From assembly GCA_032059445.1 (NCBI GenBank), contig DAMCAP010000001.1, positions 1 through 64,000 on the forward strand: 64,000 nt of DNA, given 5' to 3'. The position numbers were made by a program, and so were the translations under genes. Shown here piece by piece: positions 1 through 7,757 of the stretch. The DNA comes from DAMCAP01 sp032059445. GTDB taxonomy: Bacteria > Bacillota > Clostridia > Oscillospirales > Ruminococcaceae. The number at the start of each line of letters is the position of its first letter. The first letter of the stretch is position 1. Under the pieces are notes generated by a model. That model was given only the letters and a program-made list of their open reading frames with translations. It did not search any database and was not told the DNA's origin.

Positions 1-189
1 AATTTTTTTGCCAATTATAATGAAAAACTTTGCCATAAATTTTGGCGGCTTACAATTGCACTATGATTTTTTTGTCTGTCACGTTTATACCTCGCTTTTT
101 TGAAGCAATTTGATTTAAAGATTAGACGCTTAACTTTGAAACCGAATGCTCCCTCCTAATTTGGCTTTCCTCTATAATTTTACTCTATA

Positions 190-230
190 AGCAAAAGAAG
201 TCAACTTTTTTAGAACTGACTTCTTTTGCT
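190..230 (-). terminator. Inverted repeat downstream of recombinase remnant
   Basis: A perfect 14-bp stem (190-203 with 217-230) encloses a 13-nt loop. It lies just past the stop codon at 249 of the minus-strand recombinase remnant, so it is probably that gene's old terminator. The U-tract on the minus side is weak. Confidence 0.5.
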
Positions 231-248
231 TATTCTGACTTTCTTGCA

Positions 249-404
249 CTATTTAGAAATAACGGACACGGCAAACCGCAGCCGCAAAGCTCCCGACACA
301 ATTGACTGAAGCTGCTGCTCGCTGATATAATGGGCGGTAAAGGCAGTTTTACCATACTTTTGATAAATGGCGCAGATACAATAGGATGATGCAACATCAT
401 CGTT
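249..404 (-). pseudogene. Serine recombinase C-terminal remnant
   Basis: Read on the minus strand in the frame that stops at 249, this stretch encodes about 50 residues including YQKYGKTAFTAHYISEQQL. That resembles the end of the zinc-ribbon and the following helix of large serine recombinases of the conjugative-transposon (TnpX/Tn4451) type, where a Cys-x(n)-C...HYI...L pattern is usual. An in-frame stop sits directly upstream and the catalytic N-terminal domain is missing, so the gene is dead. I infer a past integrative element next to the resistance-like genes downstream. The family call rests on motif memory only. Confidence 0.5.
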
Positions 405-591
405 TCATTGCAGGCTGGCTTTTGCCAGGATATAACCAAACACAAATCTTTGGACTGTGTCCTTCTTCTCTGCCTATTTAGGTAGCATCACCCGCTTCTC
501 TTGCTTTTTAATGAATATCTTCCAAAAAGAGCAGACAGAGTCAAGCTTTCGTTTCTTGTCAATGTTATACTGTAAATGAGAGGGAATTTTT

Positions 592-1500
592 ATGCACGCA
601 TGGGAAGCCATACAAAAAACGCTCAACCACATCGAGAATCATATCGGCGAAGATATGCAAATCGAAGAACTGGCAGAAATTGCAGCACTTTCGCTGTTTT
701 ATTATCAGAGATTATTTACACGGCTGGTAAAGACATCCGTCCGTGATTATATTAAATTGCGTCGATTGGCAAGAGCTGTCGCTCCACTAGGTGATAAGAG
801 AACCAATATTATCGATATTGCAGTGGAATATGGGTTTGGCAGCCACGAGACCTTTACCCGAGCCTTTAAAGAAACCTATGGCATCACCCCATCGCAGTAC
901 CGTAATAATCCTGTTGGCTTACAGAATTTTGACAAACCTGATTTGTTGCTTGGCTACATCGTAGTAGATCAAGGTGTACCGCTGATTAGTGACGGTTTGG
1001 TTCTTGAAATGAACCGCAAGTTTCTTGAAGCACCGATCAATTTCCTTGGTGTGACTGGTTACTATCCATTTAAATACGGTAAAATGTTTGGCGAAAGAAC
1101 CGGTGTCGATACAGTCAGTGAGATTTGGAAGAGATTTTTTAGGGCACTTCCCAATATCCCTCGTATCTTAAACGGTCGTTTGGTGGGAGTTTCTTATCAA
1201 GGCGATGCTCCTGAAGGTTATTCTAGTTATTTTATCGGTGCAGAGGTCGAGAAAGATGATGAAAGCTACAACTTTACAAGCTGGCAGCTACCCGCCCGAG
1301 AGTACGTAGTTTGTAGCTTTGAGGTAGAGAATCACGACCAGATGAAGATCTGTATCGGTAAAGCGATGAAATACACACGTTTTTGGCTCAAGCAACACGA
1401 TCTGATTGCCGACGGATTTTTCCCCGAGATGTATTACCAAAGCACGCCCGACATGGCCTATATAGAGTTGTGGATTCCTTTTAAAAACCGAGATAAATGA
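592..1500 (+). CDS. AraC-family regulator with GyrI-like effector domain
   Basis: This 302-residue protein has an N-terminal AraC DNA-binding domain with two helix-turn-helix units (about residues 8-105). It includes IEELAEIAALSLFYYQRLF and the signature stretch IAVEYGFGSHETFTRAFKE ending in GITPSQYR. Residues from about 125 to 300 look like the GyrI/SoxS-type effector-binding fold found in Rob- and BmrR-like regulators, which sense drugs or other small molecules. An AGAGGG site precedes ATG 592 with suitable spacing. Its stop lies 22 bp before the flavin-binding protein at 1523, so the two are probably co-transcribed. The effector is unknown. Confidence 0.85.
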   Translation: MHAWEAIQKTLNHIENHIGEDMQIEELAEIAALSLFYYQRLFTRLVKTSVRDYIKLRRLARAVAPLGDKRTNIIDIAVEYGFGSHETFTRAFKETYGITPSQYRNNPVGLQNFDKPDLLLGYIVVDQGVPLISDGLVLEMNRKFLEAPINFLGVTGYYPFKYGKMFGERTGVDTVSEIWKRFFRALPNIPRILNGRLVGVSYQGDAPEGYSSYFIGAEVEKDDESYNFTSWQLPAREYVVCSFEVENHDQMKICIGKAMKYTRFWLKQHDLIADGFFPEMYYQSTPDMAYIELWIPFKNRDK

Positions 1501-1522
1501 TAAAATTCAGGAGGTAAAGCAA

Positions 1523-2000
1523 ATGAGCATGTATGAAGAAGGACTAAAACTAATTGAGGAGAAATTTGGAGGCGGCAAAGATAACTGCATCTCTCTTGCA
1601 ACAATTGCGCTTGAGCCGAGCGCCGACGGGAAGCCTTGCCCTAACGTCCGCGTTGTGGACGCTTATTATGAGGATGGCACCTTTTATGTAGTTACATATG
1701 GCAAATCAAATAAAATACGGCAAATTGCGCAAAACTCCGAAGTTTCGGTAGCGGCTTGCTCTGAGATGTTTACTGCTTGTGGCGTAGGCGAAAATCTCGG
1801 TTGGGTGCTTGACCCCAAAAATGCTGAAGTAAGAGATAAGCTTCGCAAAGCTTTTTCTGAATGGTATGACATGGCAAATAATGAACAGGATGAAAATTGC
1901 GTCTTCTTAGCAATCCATCTTACAAAGGGANNNNNNNNNNAATATAAACCACTGGGAAAAGCTCTATCACATGGATTTTAGCAATAAATCTTGCCATTAA
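1523..2000 (+). CDS. Pyridoxamine 5'-phosphate oxidase-like flavin-binding protein (interrupted by assembly gap)
   Basis: The product resembles small FMN-binding split-barrel proteins of the pyridoxamine-phosphate-oxidase superfamily. It contains PNVRVVDAYYEDGTFYVVT and then YGKSNKIRQIAQNSEVSVA, which fit the beta-barrel core. A GGAGGTAAAGCAA ribosome site fixes ATG 1523. Ten N bases at 1931-1940 break the gene. The frame that continues directly past the gap ends at 1981, but the neighbouring frame encodes INHWEKLYHMDFSNK and stops at 2000, which matches the family's C-terminus. The N run is therefore a placeholder of the wrong length, and the true stop is probably 1998-2000. The substrate is unknown. 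Confidence 0.75.
1931..1940. other. Assembly gap inside a gene
   Basis: Ten N bases. The reading frame changes across it although protein similarity continues, so the real gap length differs from ten. Confidence 0.95.
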
Positions 2001-2098
2001 GGCAGCATTCAAGCATTGAGCCCAGCGATATCGCCTTGGTGGGGCAACCACCAACTGCCTATATGGAGGTTTGTTATTTAAATTTTTCCATATTAGGG

Positions 2099-2127
2099 TT
2101 GTTATTTAGCTTTATATATGCTACACT
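2099..2127 (+). promoter_or_regulatory. Sigma-A promoter for the attenuated methyltransferase operon
   Basis: A -35 box TTGTTA (2099-2104) and a -10 box TACACT (2122-2127) are separated by 17 bp. The -10 is preceded by TGC, an extended -10 signature. It lies 27 bp ahead of the leader ORF. Confidence 0.7.
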
Positions 2128-2153
2128 TACTTACAAATCTAGGAAGGGACTAT

Positions 2154-2264
2154 ATGACTATGCTTACTCTACTTTCTCAAAATTTCAATAATAATGTTAA
2201 GTCTGCGTTCGGTTTGCACGGAACACAGGCTTTAGTCCTTTTTGATTTCTTTAAGGCAGTGTAG
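2154..2264 (+). CDS. Leader peptide of an attenuator (36 aa)
   Basis: A short ORF starts at ATG 2154 behind a good AGGAAGGGA ribosome site and encodes 36 residues beginning MTMLTLLSQNFNNNVKSAFG. It sits between a strong promoter and an intrinsic terminator that directly precedes the methyltransferase start. This layout is typical of antibiotic-induced attenuation leaders of Firmicute resistance genes, in which ribosome stalling on the leader prevents termination. I did not recognise the peptide itself. The stalling role and the inducer are inference. Confidence 0.6.
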   Translation: MTMLTLLSQNFNNNVKSAFGLHGTQALVLFDFFKAV

Positions 2265-2292
2265 TATATCTGCACACTTACTTAAACCATTA

Positions 2293-2330
2293 AGCGGCTA
2301 AGGTTAAGAAAACCTTAGCCGCTATTATTT
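2293..2330 (+). terminator. Attenuator terminator upstream of methyltransferase
   Basis: A perfect 13-bp GC-rich stem (2293-2305 with 2311-2323) has a 5-nt loop and is followed by ATTATTTTAT. It ends immediately before the AGGAGGG ribosome site of the gene at 2348, so read-through is needed for expression. Confidence 0.85.
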
Positions 2331-2347
2331 TATAGGAGGGAATATTT

Positions 2348-3151
2348 ATGGAAGAAACCACAAAAATCGTGCGTAATTATTACAATGCCACTGTACAGAA
2401 AGAATGGGAGCGCATTGATAACCACCCGGAATTTCTTTTGACATGCCGGATGCTTGACCGATATATAAAGCCCGGCGACAGTGTTCTCGATATCGGTGGT
2501 GGCCCTGGTAGATATTCTCTCTATCTCGCTCAAAAAGGCTGTAACGTGACCTTGCTAGACTTATCTGATGCCAATGTAGCTTTTGCAAAAGAGCAAGCGG
2601 CAAAGCTGAAATTACAAATTAACGCCGTTTGTGGTGATGCTCGTGTCGCAGACACCTTGGTCAGCGGCCCATATGACCATATCCTTTTGATGGGGCCTAT
2701 GTATCATTTGCCGGAGGAAGCCGATAGGATAAGGTCGATGGAAGCCGCACTGAGCTTGTTAACCTCTGGGGGATTGATTTATGTATCCTTCATATCTTCC
2801 CATGCAGGGATAATATACTTAATGAAAAATGCTCCTGAATTGCTAGCATCAACTCCGACAGAAACAGAGTTTATGAACCTCGTTGTTGATGATAAGCCGT
2901 TTTCAGGTCTAGGTTTTACTGTAAACTACTTTGCTCGCCAAAAAGATATTCTGCCTTTTATGTGTCAATTTCCGCTTGAAAAGCTGCATTTATTCGGTCA
3001 AGAAAGTGTGCTTGCTCCATGCGAGAAAAATATCTATTCACAATCTAAAGAAGTGTATGACAAGTGGCTTTATCTGGCCGAACAGCTTTGGGAACGAGAT
3101 GAATTTCTGAGCTGGTCAGAGCATTTAATGTATGTCGGGAGGAAAATATAA
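2348..3151 (+). CDS. Class I SAM-dependent methyltransferase
   Basis: The 267-residue protein has a Rossmann-type methyltransferase fold. Motif I is SVLDIGGGPGRYSLYLA (about residues 44-60), followed by the acidic strand end VTLLDLSDANVAFAKEQA and the motif IV-like DHILLMGPMYHL. The substrate is not evident. The gene lies behind a leader ORF and terminator, an arrangement common for ribosome- or drug-modifying resistance genes, so a role in antibiotic tolerance is possible but unproven. Its stop codon shares one base with the start of the acetyltransferase gene, indicating translational coupling. The start ATG 2348 follows an AGGAGGG site. Confidence 0.85.
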   Translation: MEETTKIVRNYYNATVQKEWERIDNHPEFLLTCRMLDRYIKPGDSVLDIGGGPGRYSLYLAQKGCNVTLLDLSDANVAFAKEQAAKLKLQINAVCGDARVADTLVSGPYDHILLMGPMYHLPEEADRIRSMEAALSLLTSGGLIYVSFISSHAGIIYLMKNAPELLASTPTETEFMNLVVDDKPFSGLGFTVNYFARQKDILPFMCQFPLEKLHLFGQESVLAPCEKNIYSQSKEVYDKWLYLAEQLWERDEFLSWSEHLMYVGRKI

Positions 3152-4194
3152 TGAAATCCCTTGAAAGAGAGCGCCTAATACTTAGAAAATTCGGCATGGA
3201 CGATTTCTCCGCTGTACATAGCTTTGCAAGTATGCCCGAAAATACCGTTTATATGGTATGGGGGCCAAACACCGAGGAGCAGACCCGGGCGTTTATCAAT
3301 ATGGCGATATCCAAGGCGGAGGAAACTCCGTGTACGAATTATCAATATGCCGTCGTACTTAAAGAAACTGGCAAGCTTATCGGCGGGTGCAATCTTGCCT
3401 TATCTGGGGATCAAGGGGAAATCGGATGGATATTACACAAAAATTATTGGCAGCAGGGACTGGGGACCGAAATGGGCAGGGCATTGTTGGAGCTTGGCTT
3501 TGATGAGTTAAATCTGCGTAGAATCCTCGCCCATTGTGATGCCGAGAATATCGGCTCATATCGCATTATGGAAAAACTAAATATGCGTCGTGAAGGCTTG
3601 TTTATTGAAGCTCGACCGGCTAATAAAAATACCGAATCAAAATACAGCGATGAATTATGCTACGCAATTACAAAAGACGAATGGGACACAGGCAAAGAAA
3701 TTGCTTATTACAAGACACTCCGCTGCGTATTTGATGATTTCATCGACCTCCCCGAGCTTTCGGATGGAGTGATTCATCTCGTTTGCTTCCAAAAAAGGGT
3801 GGCGATACCCGAGAAGCAATATGTCCCTGCATATAATTTTGCAATATGTAAGGGCAGCGAAAGCATCGGAGAAATCAATCTGCGGATAGGCTATGGTGGG
3901 TATGGTCCAGATTCAAGCAGCCTCTACTACGGTGGTCAAATCGGATATAAAGTGAATGAAGAATATCGCGGCAACGGTTACGCCGGGCGTGCCTGCCAAT
4001 TGTTGCTGCCAGTGGCAAAAGCGCATAGTATGACGAAGCTACTCATAACAAATAACCCTACCAATACCGCTTCAAGGCGAGTCTGCGAAAAGCTTGATGC
4101 GCGTTTTGTCCGTGTGGCACGTCTGCCACAGTGGACTGATCTATACAAAGGGGGGCAGCAGTTCTCCAATATTTTTGAATGGAGCGTGGAGTGA
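3151..4194 (+). CDS. Tandem two-domain GNAT acetyltransferase
   Basis: This 347-residue protein appears to contain two GNAT folds. The first (about 1-170) is RimJ/RimL-like, with the acetyl-CoA loop QQGLGTEMG and then LNLRRILAHCDAENIGSYRIMEKL. The second (about 180-347) has the loop RGNGYAGRA and then NNPTNTASRRVCEKL. Single-domain relatives acetylate small molecules or protein N-termini. The fusion of two different GNAT units is less common. It overlaps the upstream methyltransferase by one base and shares its attenuated promoter, so the pair probably responds to the same, perhaps antibiotic, signal. The substrates are unknown. Confidence 0.8.
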   Translation: MKSLERERLILRKFGMDDFSAVHSFASMPENTVYMVWGPNTEEQTRAFINMAISKAEETPCTNYQYAVVLKETGKLIGGCNLALSGDQGEIGWILHKNYWQQGLGTEMGRALLELGFDELNLRRILAHCDAENIGSYRIMEKLNMRREGLFIEARPANKNTESKYSDELCYAITKDEWDTGKEIAYYKTLRCVFDDFIDLPELSDGVIHLVCFQKRVAIPEKQYVPAYNFAICKGSESIGEINLRIGYGGYGPDSSSLYYGGQIGYKVNEEYRGNGYAGRACQLLLPVAKAHSMTKLLITNNPTNTASRRVCEKLDARFVRVARLPQWTDLYKGGQQFSNIFEWSVE

Positions 4195-4353
4195 CGGAGA
4201 TAGTATTTTAAGTCTTTTGCTACTGTTTTACTACGAGCATTTATTATTTTACGTGTTTTAACAATACTATGTACATGAAAGAATGATATTTTTATCAGAA
4301 GAACAAATATGTAATATTGGTGATTTTATAATAGAATTATAGAAAGACTTATT

Positions 4354-5601
4354 ATGAATAGAATTATCAGAAAAATATTCATTTGCATCTCCGTTGCATT
4401 TAGTTGTTATATCTTCTTAGTTGGTATAGAAAAGCTCTGCATACAAGAGGCAATGCCGTCTAAAGCAAAAAATGGTTTGACATATGAGGAAATAATAGAA
4501 GATTACAACTATTATTGGGATTCTTTAAAGAGTAGCAATCTTACCATTGCTTCTAGTGATATAAGCGGTATTTATAACAAATATCTTTATAAAGTAAATC
4601 AATTGTTTTCCAAAGAGGATTTAGGTAAAAATATTGATTTTGAATTTTATGAAATAATGGAGGATTGTTCTAAGGAGTTGATTAATTTTGGTCATGTAGA
4701 TTTAGTCAACTGCGAAGAATATATTAAGCTTTTACAATTATACTCCCAATATCCCGAAAGAAATGCCTGGTATAAAGAGTTATCAAATAAATCAACCAAT
4801 CAAACTTATAATTCATGGTCAAAGATTATGCCCTCCCCAAATATAAGTGCAATACCTGATTCCCACGTGAACAATATTAATCAACAAATAATTATTAAAA
4901 ATAAAATAGCCTACGTAAAAATCAATTCTTTTGATAATCAAAAAGCAGAAAATGATAAAGAGATTTTAATTAAATTTTATAATGAAATACAAGATTACGA
5001 ACATCTAATTATTGATATAACAGGAAATGGTGGTGGAAGCACAAATTATTTTATGTACAATATCGTTTTACCAAATCTAAAAACAGACTTGTCTTATACA
5101 TATACAAAATTATTTATGAAAAGCAAAAATAACAGCAAATATATGTCTTCAATTGAAGACATTGAGAGTATAGCTAAATTTCCTCTTGAGACATACCCAA
5201 ATGTGGATAAGAGAGCTTTAGAATTGTCAACGCACTTTGCTTCGGATACTTTGGTGTATGAGAAAATAGCTCAACCATTATTTAATGGGCAAATATGGGT
5301 TTTAATAGACGAGTATTGTTATTCATCAGCAGATGCATTCGCAAGCTTTTGTAAGTTTACAAATTTCGCTACCTTGATAGGTTATACAACCGCAGGCAAT
5401 GGGGCCCATGGAATAGACCCTGTTTTACTAACGCTACCAAATAGCAAATTGATCGTTAGGTATTCAATAGATTATAACTTAAACATAGATGGAACAAACA
5501 ATGCTAAAATAGGTACAACTCCCGACATACAATCGATTAACAATGAATCTCCCCTTGATACTTGCCTAGAAGAAATTAATAGTCAAAAAGTAATTCCTTA
5601 A
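4354..5601 (+). CDS. S41-family peptidase, membrane-anchored
   Basis: The 415-residue protein begins with a positively charged N-terminus and one hydrophobic segment (about residues 8-26), so it is probably anchored outside the membrane. The C-terminal half shows the tail-specific-protease (S41) fold: IAYVKINSFDN, the DITGNGGGSTNYF turn, and YCYSSADAFASF, which carries the likely catalytic serine, followed by GYTTAGNGAHG. No PDZ domain is obvious. The coding sequence is clearly more AT-rich than the housekeeping genes further right, suggesting separate ancestry. It stands alone between the acetyltransferase and the convergent trpB. The substrate is unknown. Confidence 0.8.
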   Translation: MNRIIRKIFICISVAFSCYIFLVGIEKLCIQEAMPSKAKNGLTYEEIIEDYNYYWDSLKSSNLTIASSDISGIYNKYLYKVNQLFSKEDLGKNIDFEFYEIMEDCSKELINFGHVDLVNCEEYIKLLQLYSQYPERNAWYKELSNKSTNQTYNSWSKIMPSPNISAIPDSHVNNINQQIIIKNKIAYVKINSFDNQKAENDKEILIKFYNEIQDYEHLIIDITGNGGGSTNYFMYNIVLPNLKTDLSYTYTKLFMKSKNNSKYMSSIEDIESIAKFPLETYPNVDKRALELSTHFASDTLVYEKIAQPLFNGQIWVLIDEYCYSSADAFASFCKFTNFATLIGYTTAGNGAHGIDPVLLTLPNSKLIVRYSIDYNLNIDGTNNAKIGTTPDIQSINNESPLDTCLEEINSQKVIP

Positions 5602-5654
5602 AACACAGATTTCTTAAGTTGCTGCCGATCATCTGCCCACAGGAGAAAATTGAT

Positions 5655-5695
5655 AACAAACACCTCACCGCCGTAATGGTAGTGAGGTGTTTGTT
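5655..5695. terminator. Convergent terminator between S41 peptidase and trpB
   Basis: A perfect 14-bp stem (5655-5668 with 5682-5695) lies between two converging genes. It can serve both strands, although neither side has a long T-run. Confidence 0.7.
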
Positions 5696-5724
5696 ATAGT
5701 GCTTGCTTTTATCTGGGAGGAATA

Positions 5725-6945
5725 TTAGCGGATTCCATATTTCTCGATGATGTAATCCATATCCTTATCGCCCCTGCCAGAGAGATTGATCAGGATAGAG
5801 CCTTTGTGCATTGTCTTTGCTAGCTTCATACCGTAAGCAACGGCATGAGAACTTTCGATCGCTGGAATGATACCTTCCAAGCGGGAAAGTGTATAGAACG
5901 CATCGATGGTTTCGTCATCGGTCACAACATCGTACTTCACTCTGCCGAGATCATGCAGGAAGGCGTGCTCGGGGCCGCAGGAAGGATAGTCAAGACCACT
6001 GGCTACGGAGTAAACAGGAGCAGGTTCTCCGTTTTCGTCCTTGAGCATGATGCTGTTGAAGCCGTGCATAATGCCTTCGCTGCCATAGGTCAGGCTTGCT
6101 GCATGATTGCCAAGGGTAGTGCCTCTACCAAGAGGTTCTACGCCGTAAATATCAACAGGATCATTGAGGAATCCGGAGAATAGACCCATTGCATTGGAGC
6201 CACCGCCGACGCAGGCAACAACCGCATCGGGGAGCTCACCGGTCATCTCGGCAAACTGCTCCCTTGCTTCGATGCCCACAACACTCTGGAAGTCACGCAC
6301 CATCATCGGGAACGGATGAGGACCCACAACAGAACCGATGCAGTAAATAGCATCCTTGTACTCGTTGCAGTATGCCATAAACGCAGCATCAACCGCTTCC
6401 TTGAGGGTAGCAAGACCATGGGTTACTTCCACCACACGGGCGCCTAGAATCTTCATACGAGCAACATTGGGAGCCTGTTTTTTGATGTCAACAGCGCCCA
6501 TGTAAATATCACACTCCATGCCGAAGTATGCTGCTGCGGTCGCGAGAGCAACTCCGTGCTGACCTGCGCCTGTTTCAGCAATGACCTTCTTCTTGCCCAT
6601 ATACTTGGCGAGAAGCACCTCACCCATACAGTGGTTCAGCTTATGCGCGCCTGTATGGTTTAAATCTTCACGCTTAACATAGAGCTGAGCGCCAGTTCCG
6701 ATACTGTCGGACAAACGCTGGAGATGGGAAATCGGAGTCGGTCTACCTTGGAACTCCTTGCGAATACGGCGCAGTTCGCTGATGAACTTTCTGGATTTGC
6801 GGATAGAATTGTAGGCTTCGTTGATCTCGTCCATTGCTGTCTGGAGCTCTGGCGGGATATAGGAGCCGCCGTATTTGCCAAAGAAACCGTCAGCGGTAGG
6901 ATAATGCTTAAAATACGTGTCAAAATCGATGTTATTGAATTTCAT
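5725..6945 (-). CDS. trpB: Tryptophan synthase beta chain
   Basis: TrpB condenses indole with serine using pyridoxal phosphate. The PLP lysine lies in REDLNHTGAHKLNH, followed by the catalytic ETGAGQHGVA and the phosphate-binding GGGSNAMGLF. The 406-residue length is normal. A TTG 15 bp upstream is also in frame, but it lies inside the GGAGGAG ribosome site, so ATG 6945 is the start. No trpA or other trp gene is adjacent, which suggests salvage of free indole. Transcription starts far upstream behind a Trp T-box, and a Trp-rich leader peptide ends just before the ribosome site, so expression is probably tuned to tRNA-Trp charging. Confidence 0.93.
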   Translation of the reverse strand: MKFNNIDFDTYFKHYPTADGFFGKYGGSYIPPELQTAMDEINEAYNSIRKSRKFISELRRIRKEFQGRPTPISHLQRLSDSIGTGAQLYVKREDLNHTGAHKLNHCMGEVLLAKYMGKKKVIAETGAGQHGVALATAAAYFGMECDIYMGAVDIKKQAPNVARMKILGARVVEVTHGLATLKEAVDAAFMAYCNEYKDAIYCIGSVVGPHPFPMMVRDFQSVVGIEAREQFAEMTGELPDAVVACVGGGSNAMGLFSGFLNDPVDIYGVEPLGRGTTLGNHAASLTYGSEGIMHGFNSIMLKDENGEPAPVYSVASGLDYPSCGPEHAFLHDLGRVKYDVVTDDETIDAFYTLSRLEGIIPAIESSHAVAYGMKLAKTMHKGSILINLSGRGDKDMDYIIEKYGIR

Positions 6946-6964
6946 TGTATGCTCCTCCAAATAA

Positions 6965-7051
6965 TTAAGTTGGTTTGTGTTCGAAATTATAGTGCTTATT
7001 CAATTTTTTTATTCGGCGCACGGGGCGCCACCAACGTTTTGTAAACAGCAT
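6965..7051 (-). CDS. Trp-Trp leader peptide upstream of trpB (28 aa)
   Basis: A 28-codon ORF begins at ATG 7051 behind AAAGGAGG and reads MLFTKRWWRPVRRIKKLN, with two adjacent Trp codons at plus positions 7028-7033. Its stop (6965-6967) lies about 6 nt upstream of the trpB ribosome site. This matches the geometry of the Bacillus rtpLP leader. There, ribosomes finishing the leader block the next ribosome site when Trp is plentiful, and ribosomes stalled at the Trp codons leave it open when Trp is scarce. It sits downstream of a T-box, as rtpLP does. The mechanism here is inferred from that layout. Confidence 0.75.
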   Translation of the reverse strand: MLFTKRWWRPVRRIKKLNKHYNFEHKPT

Positions 7052-7069
7052 ATAGCAACCTCCTTTAAA

Positions 7070-7113
7070 AAAGAAAAGACTCCTCGACTTTATATATCAG
7101 TCAAAGGAGTCTT
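7070..7113 (-). terminator. Second intrinsic terminator in the trpB leader
   Basis: On the minus strand a stem formed by 7099-7113 and 7076-7089 is followed by TTTTCTTTTTT. It lies between the T-box terminator and the leader-peptide ribosome site. Its 5' arm contains CTCCTTT, which could instead pair with the AAAGGAG of the leader-peptide ribosome site. Confidence 0.65.
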
Positions 7114-7120
7114 GTAAAAC

Positions 7121-7160
7121 AAAAACGCCCTTGACAGAGCTATACACTCTGTCAAGGACG
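7121..7160 (-). terminator. T-box-controlled terminator
   Basis: A 14-bp stem (7147-7160 with 7126-7139, one mismatch) is followed on the minus strand by TTTTTGTTTT. It begins about 15 nt after the T-box sequence, so it is the terminator alternative of the T-box switch. Confidence 0.85.
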
Positions 7161-7412
7161 AATAAAAACAATTTACTCGCGGTGCCACCTTGATTCATAG
7201 GAATGACCCTATGCACTTAACAGGATACCAACATATCCCCGGCAAGTTACGTCTGCCTACAACGTCGCAGAATACTCTGTGCAAAGCACATTTGACTGCG
7301 CCCTCAGCGGTCCATTTGACAACTTGTTTCTTGCCTGATTCTCAGCATCGCAGGCTCTCTGTAAAGGCATCATTGCCGTTATCTCCGCTTCAACGGTTTG
7401 GTGTATTAAATT
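7121..7412 (-). promoter_or_regulatory. T-box leader, tryptophan specifier
   Basis: The minus-strand leader contains the conserved T-box AAGGTGGCACCGCGAG (7176-7191), which pairs with the free 3' end of uncharged tRNA. Further upstream are Stem I landmarks such as AGAGAGCC and the GATGCTGAGAATCAGG distal region. The best specifier codon is TGG (plus 7312-7314), followed by A as usual and then CCGCTGAGGGC. Uncharged tRNA-Trp should stabilise the antiterminator and allow transcription into the leader peptide and trpB. The specifier fits the gene it controls. Confidence 0.9.
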
Positions 7413-7419
7413 GGATATA

Positions 7420-7448
7420 ATTTTAGCACTAAAAAATCTAATTGTCAA
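7420..7448 (-). promoter_or_regulatory. Sigma-A promoter for the trpB T-box transcript
   Basis: On the minus strand a consensus TTGACA (7443-7448) is followed after 17 bp by TAAAAT (7420-7425), with TGC directly before the -10. Transcription should begin near 7412, at the base of the T-box leader. Confidence 0.85.
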
Positions 7449-7757
7449 TAGGTTTTTGGAAATGTACAGTAATAATCGCAACTTCTATAGTTTGCTTATG
7501 CCGGGCTTCCTGTTCGCGCTTGAAGGTGAAGCAAGCATGGTCTGCGCTATTGCCGTGGTGGCAGTATTAAGTATGTGTATCTCTCACCCAAGGTCAACCT
7601 CGTGATAGATCAGCTCATACACACACTTTTAGCAAGCCATATAATTAATTTGTCAAACATACAGCTTTAATACATTGTTAATATATGGTATAATTAAGAT
7701 GATTTGTAGTTTCTTAGCGTAAAAGCTATTACAAGAATTTTTCCGGAGGTTAATAGT
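7449..7757. other. Intergenic region between divergent trpB and a lipoprotein gene
   Basis: About 310 bp carry no convincing ORF. A TATAAT-like box near 7689 probably belongs to the lipoprotein at 7758, whose ribosome site CCGGAGGT follows. Nothing else was recognised. Confidence 0.5.

Noticed and set aside
1991..2191. 66-codon plus-strand ORF between the flavin protein and the leader
   Set aside because: It overlaps the promoter and leader ORF of the attenuator and lacks a ribosome site.
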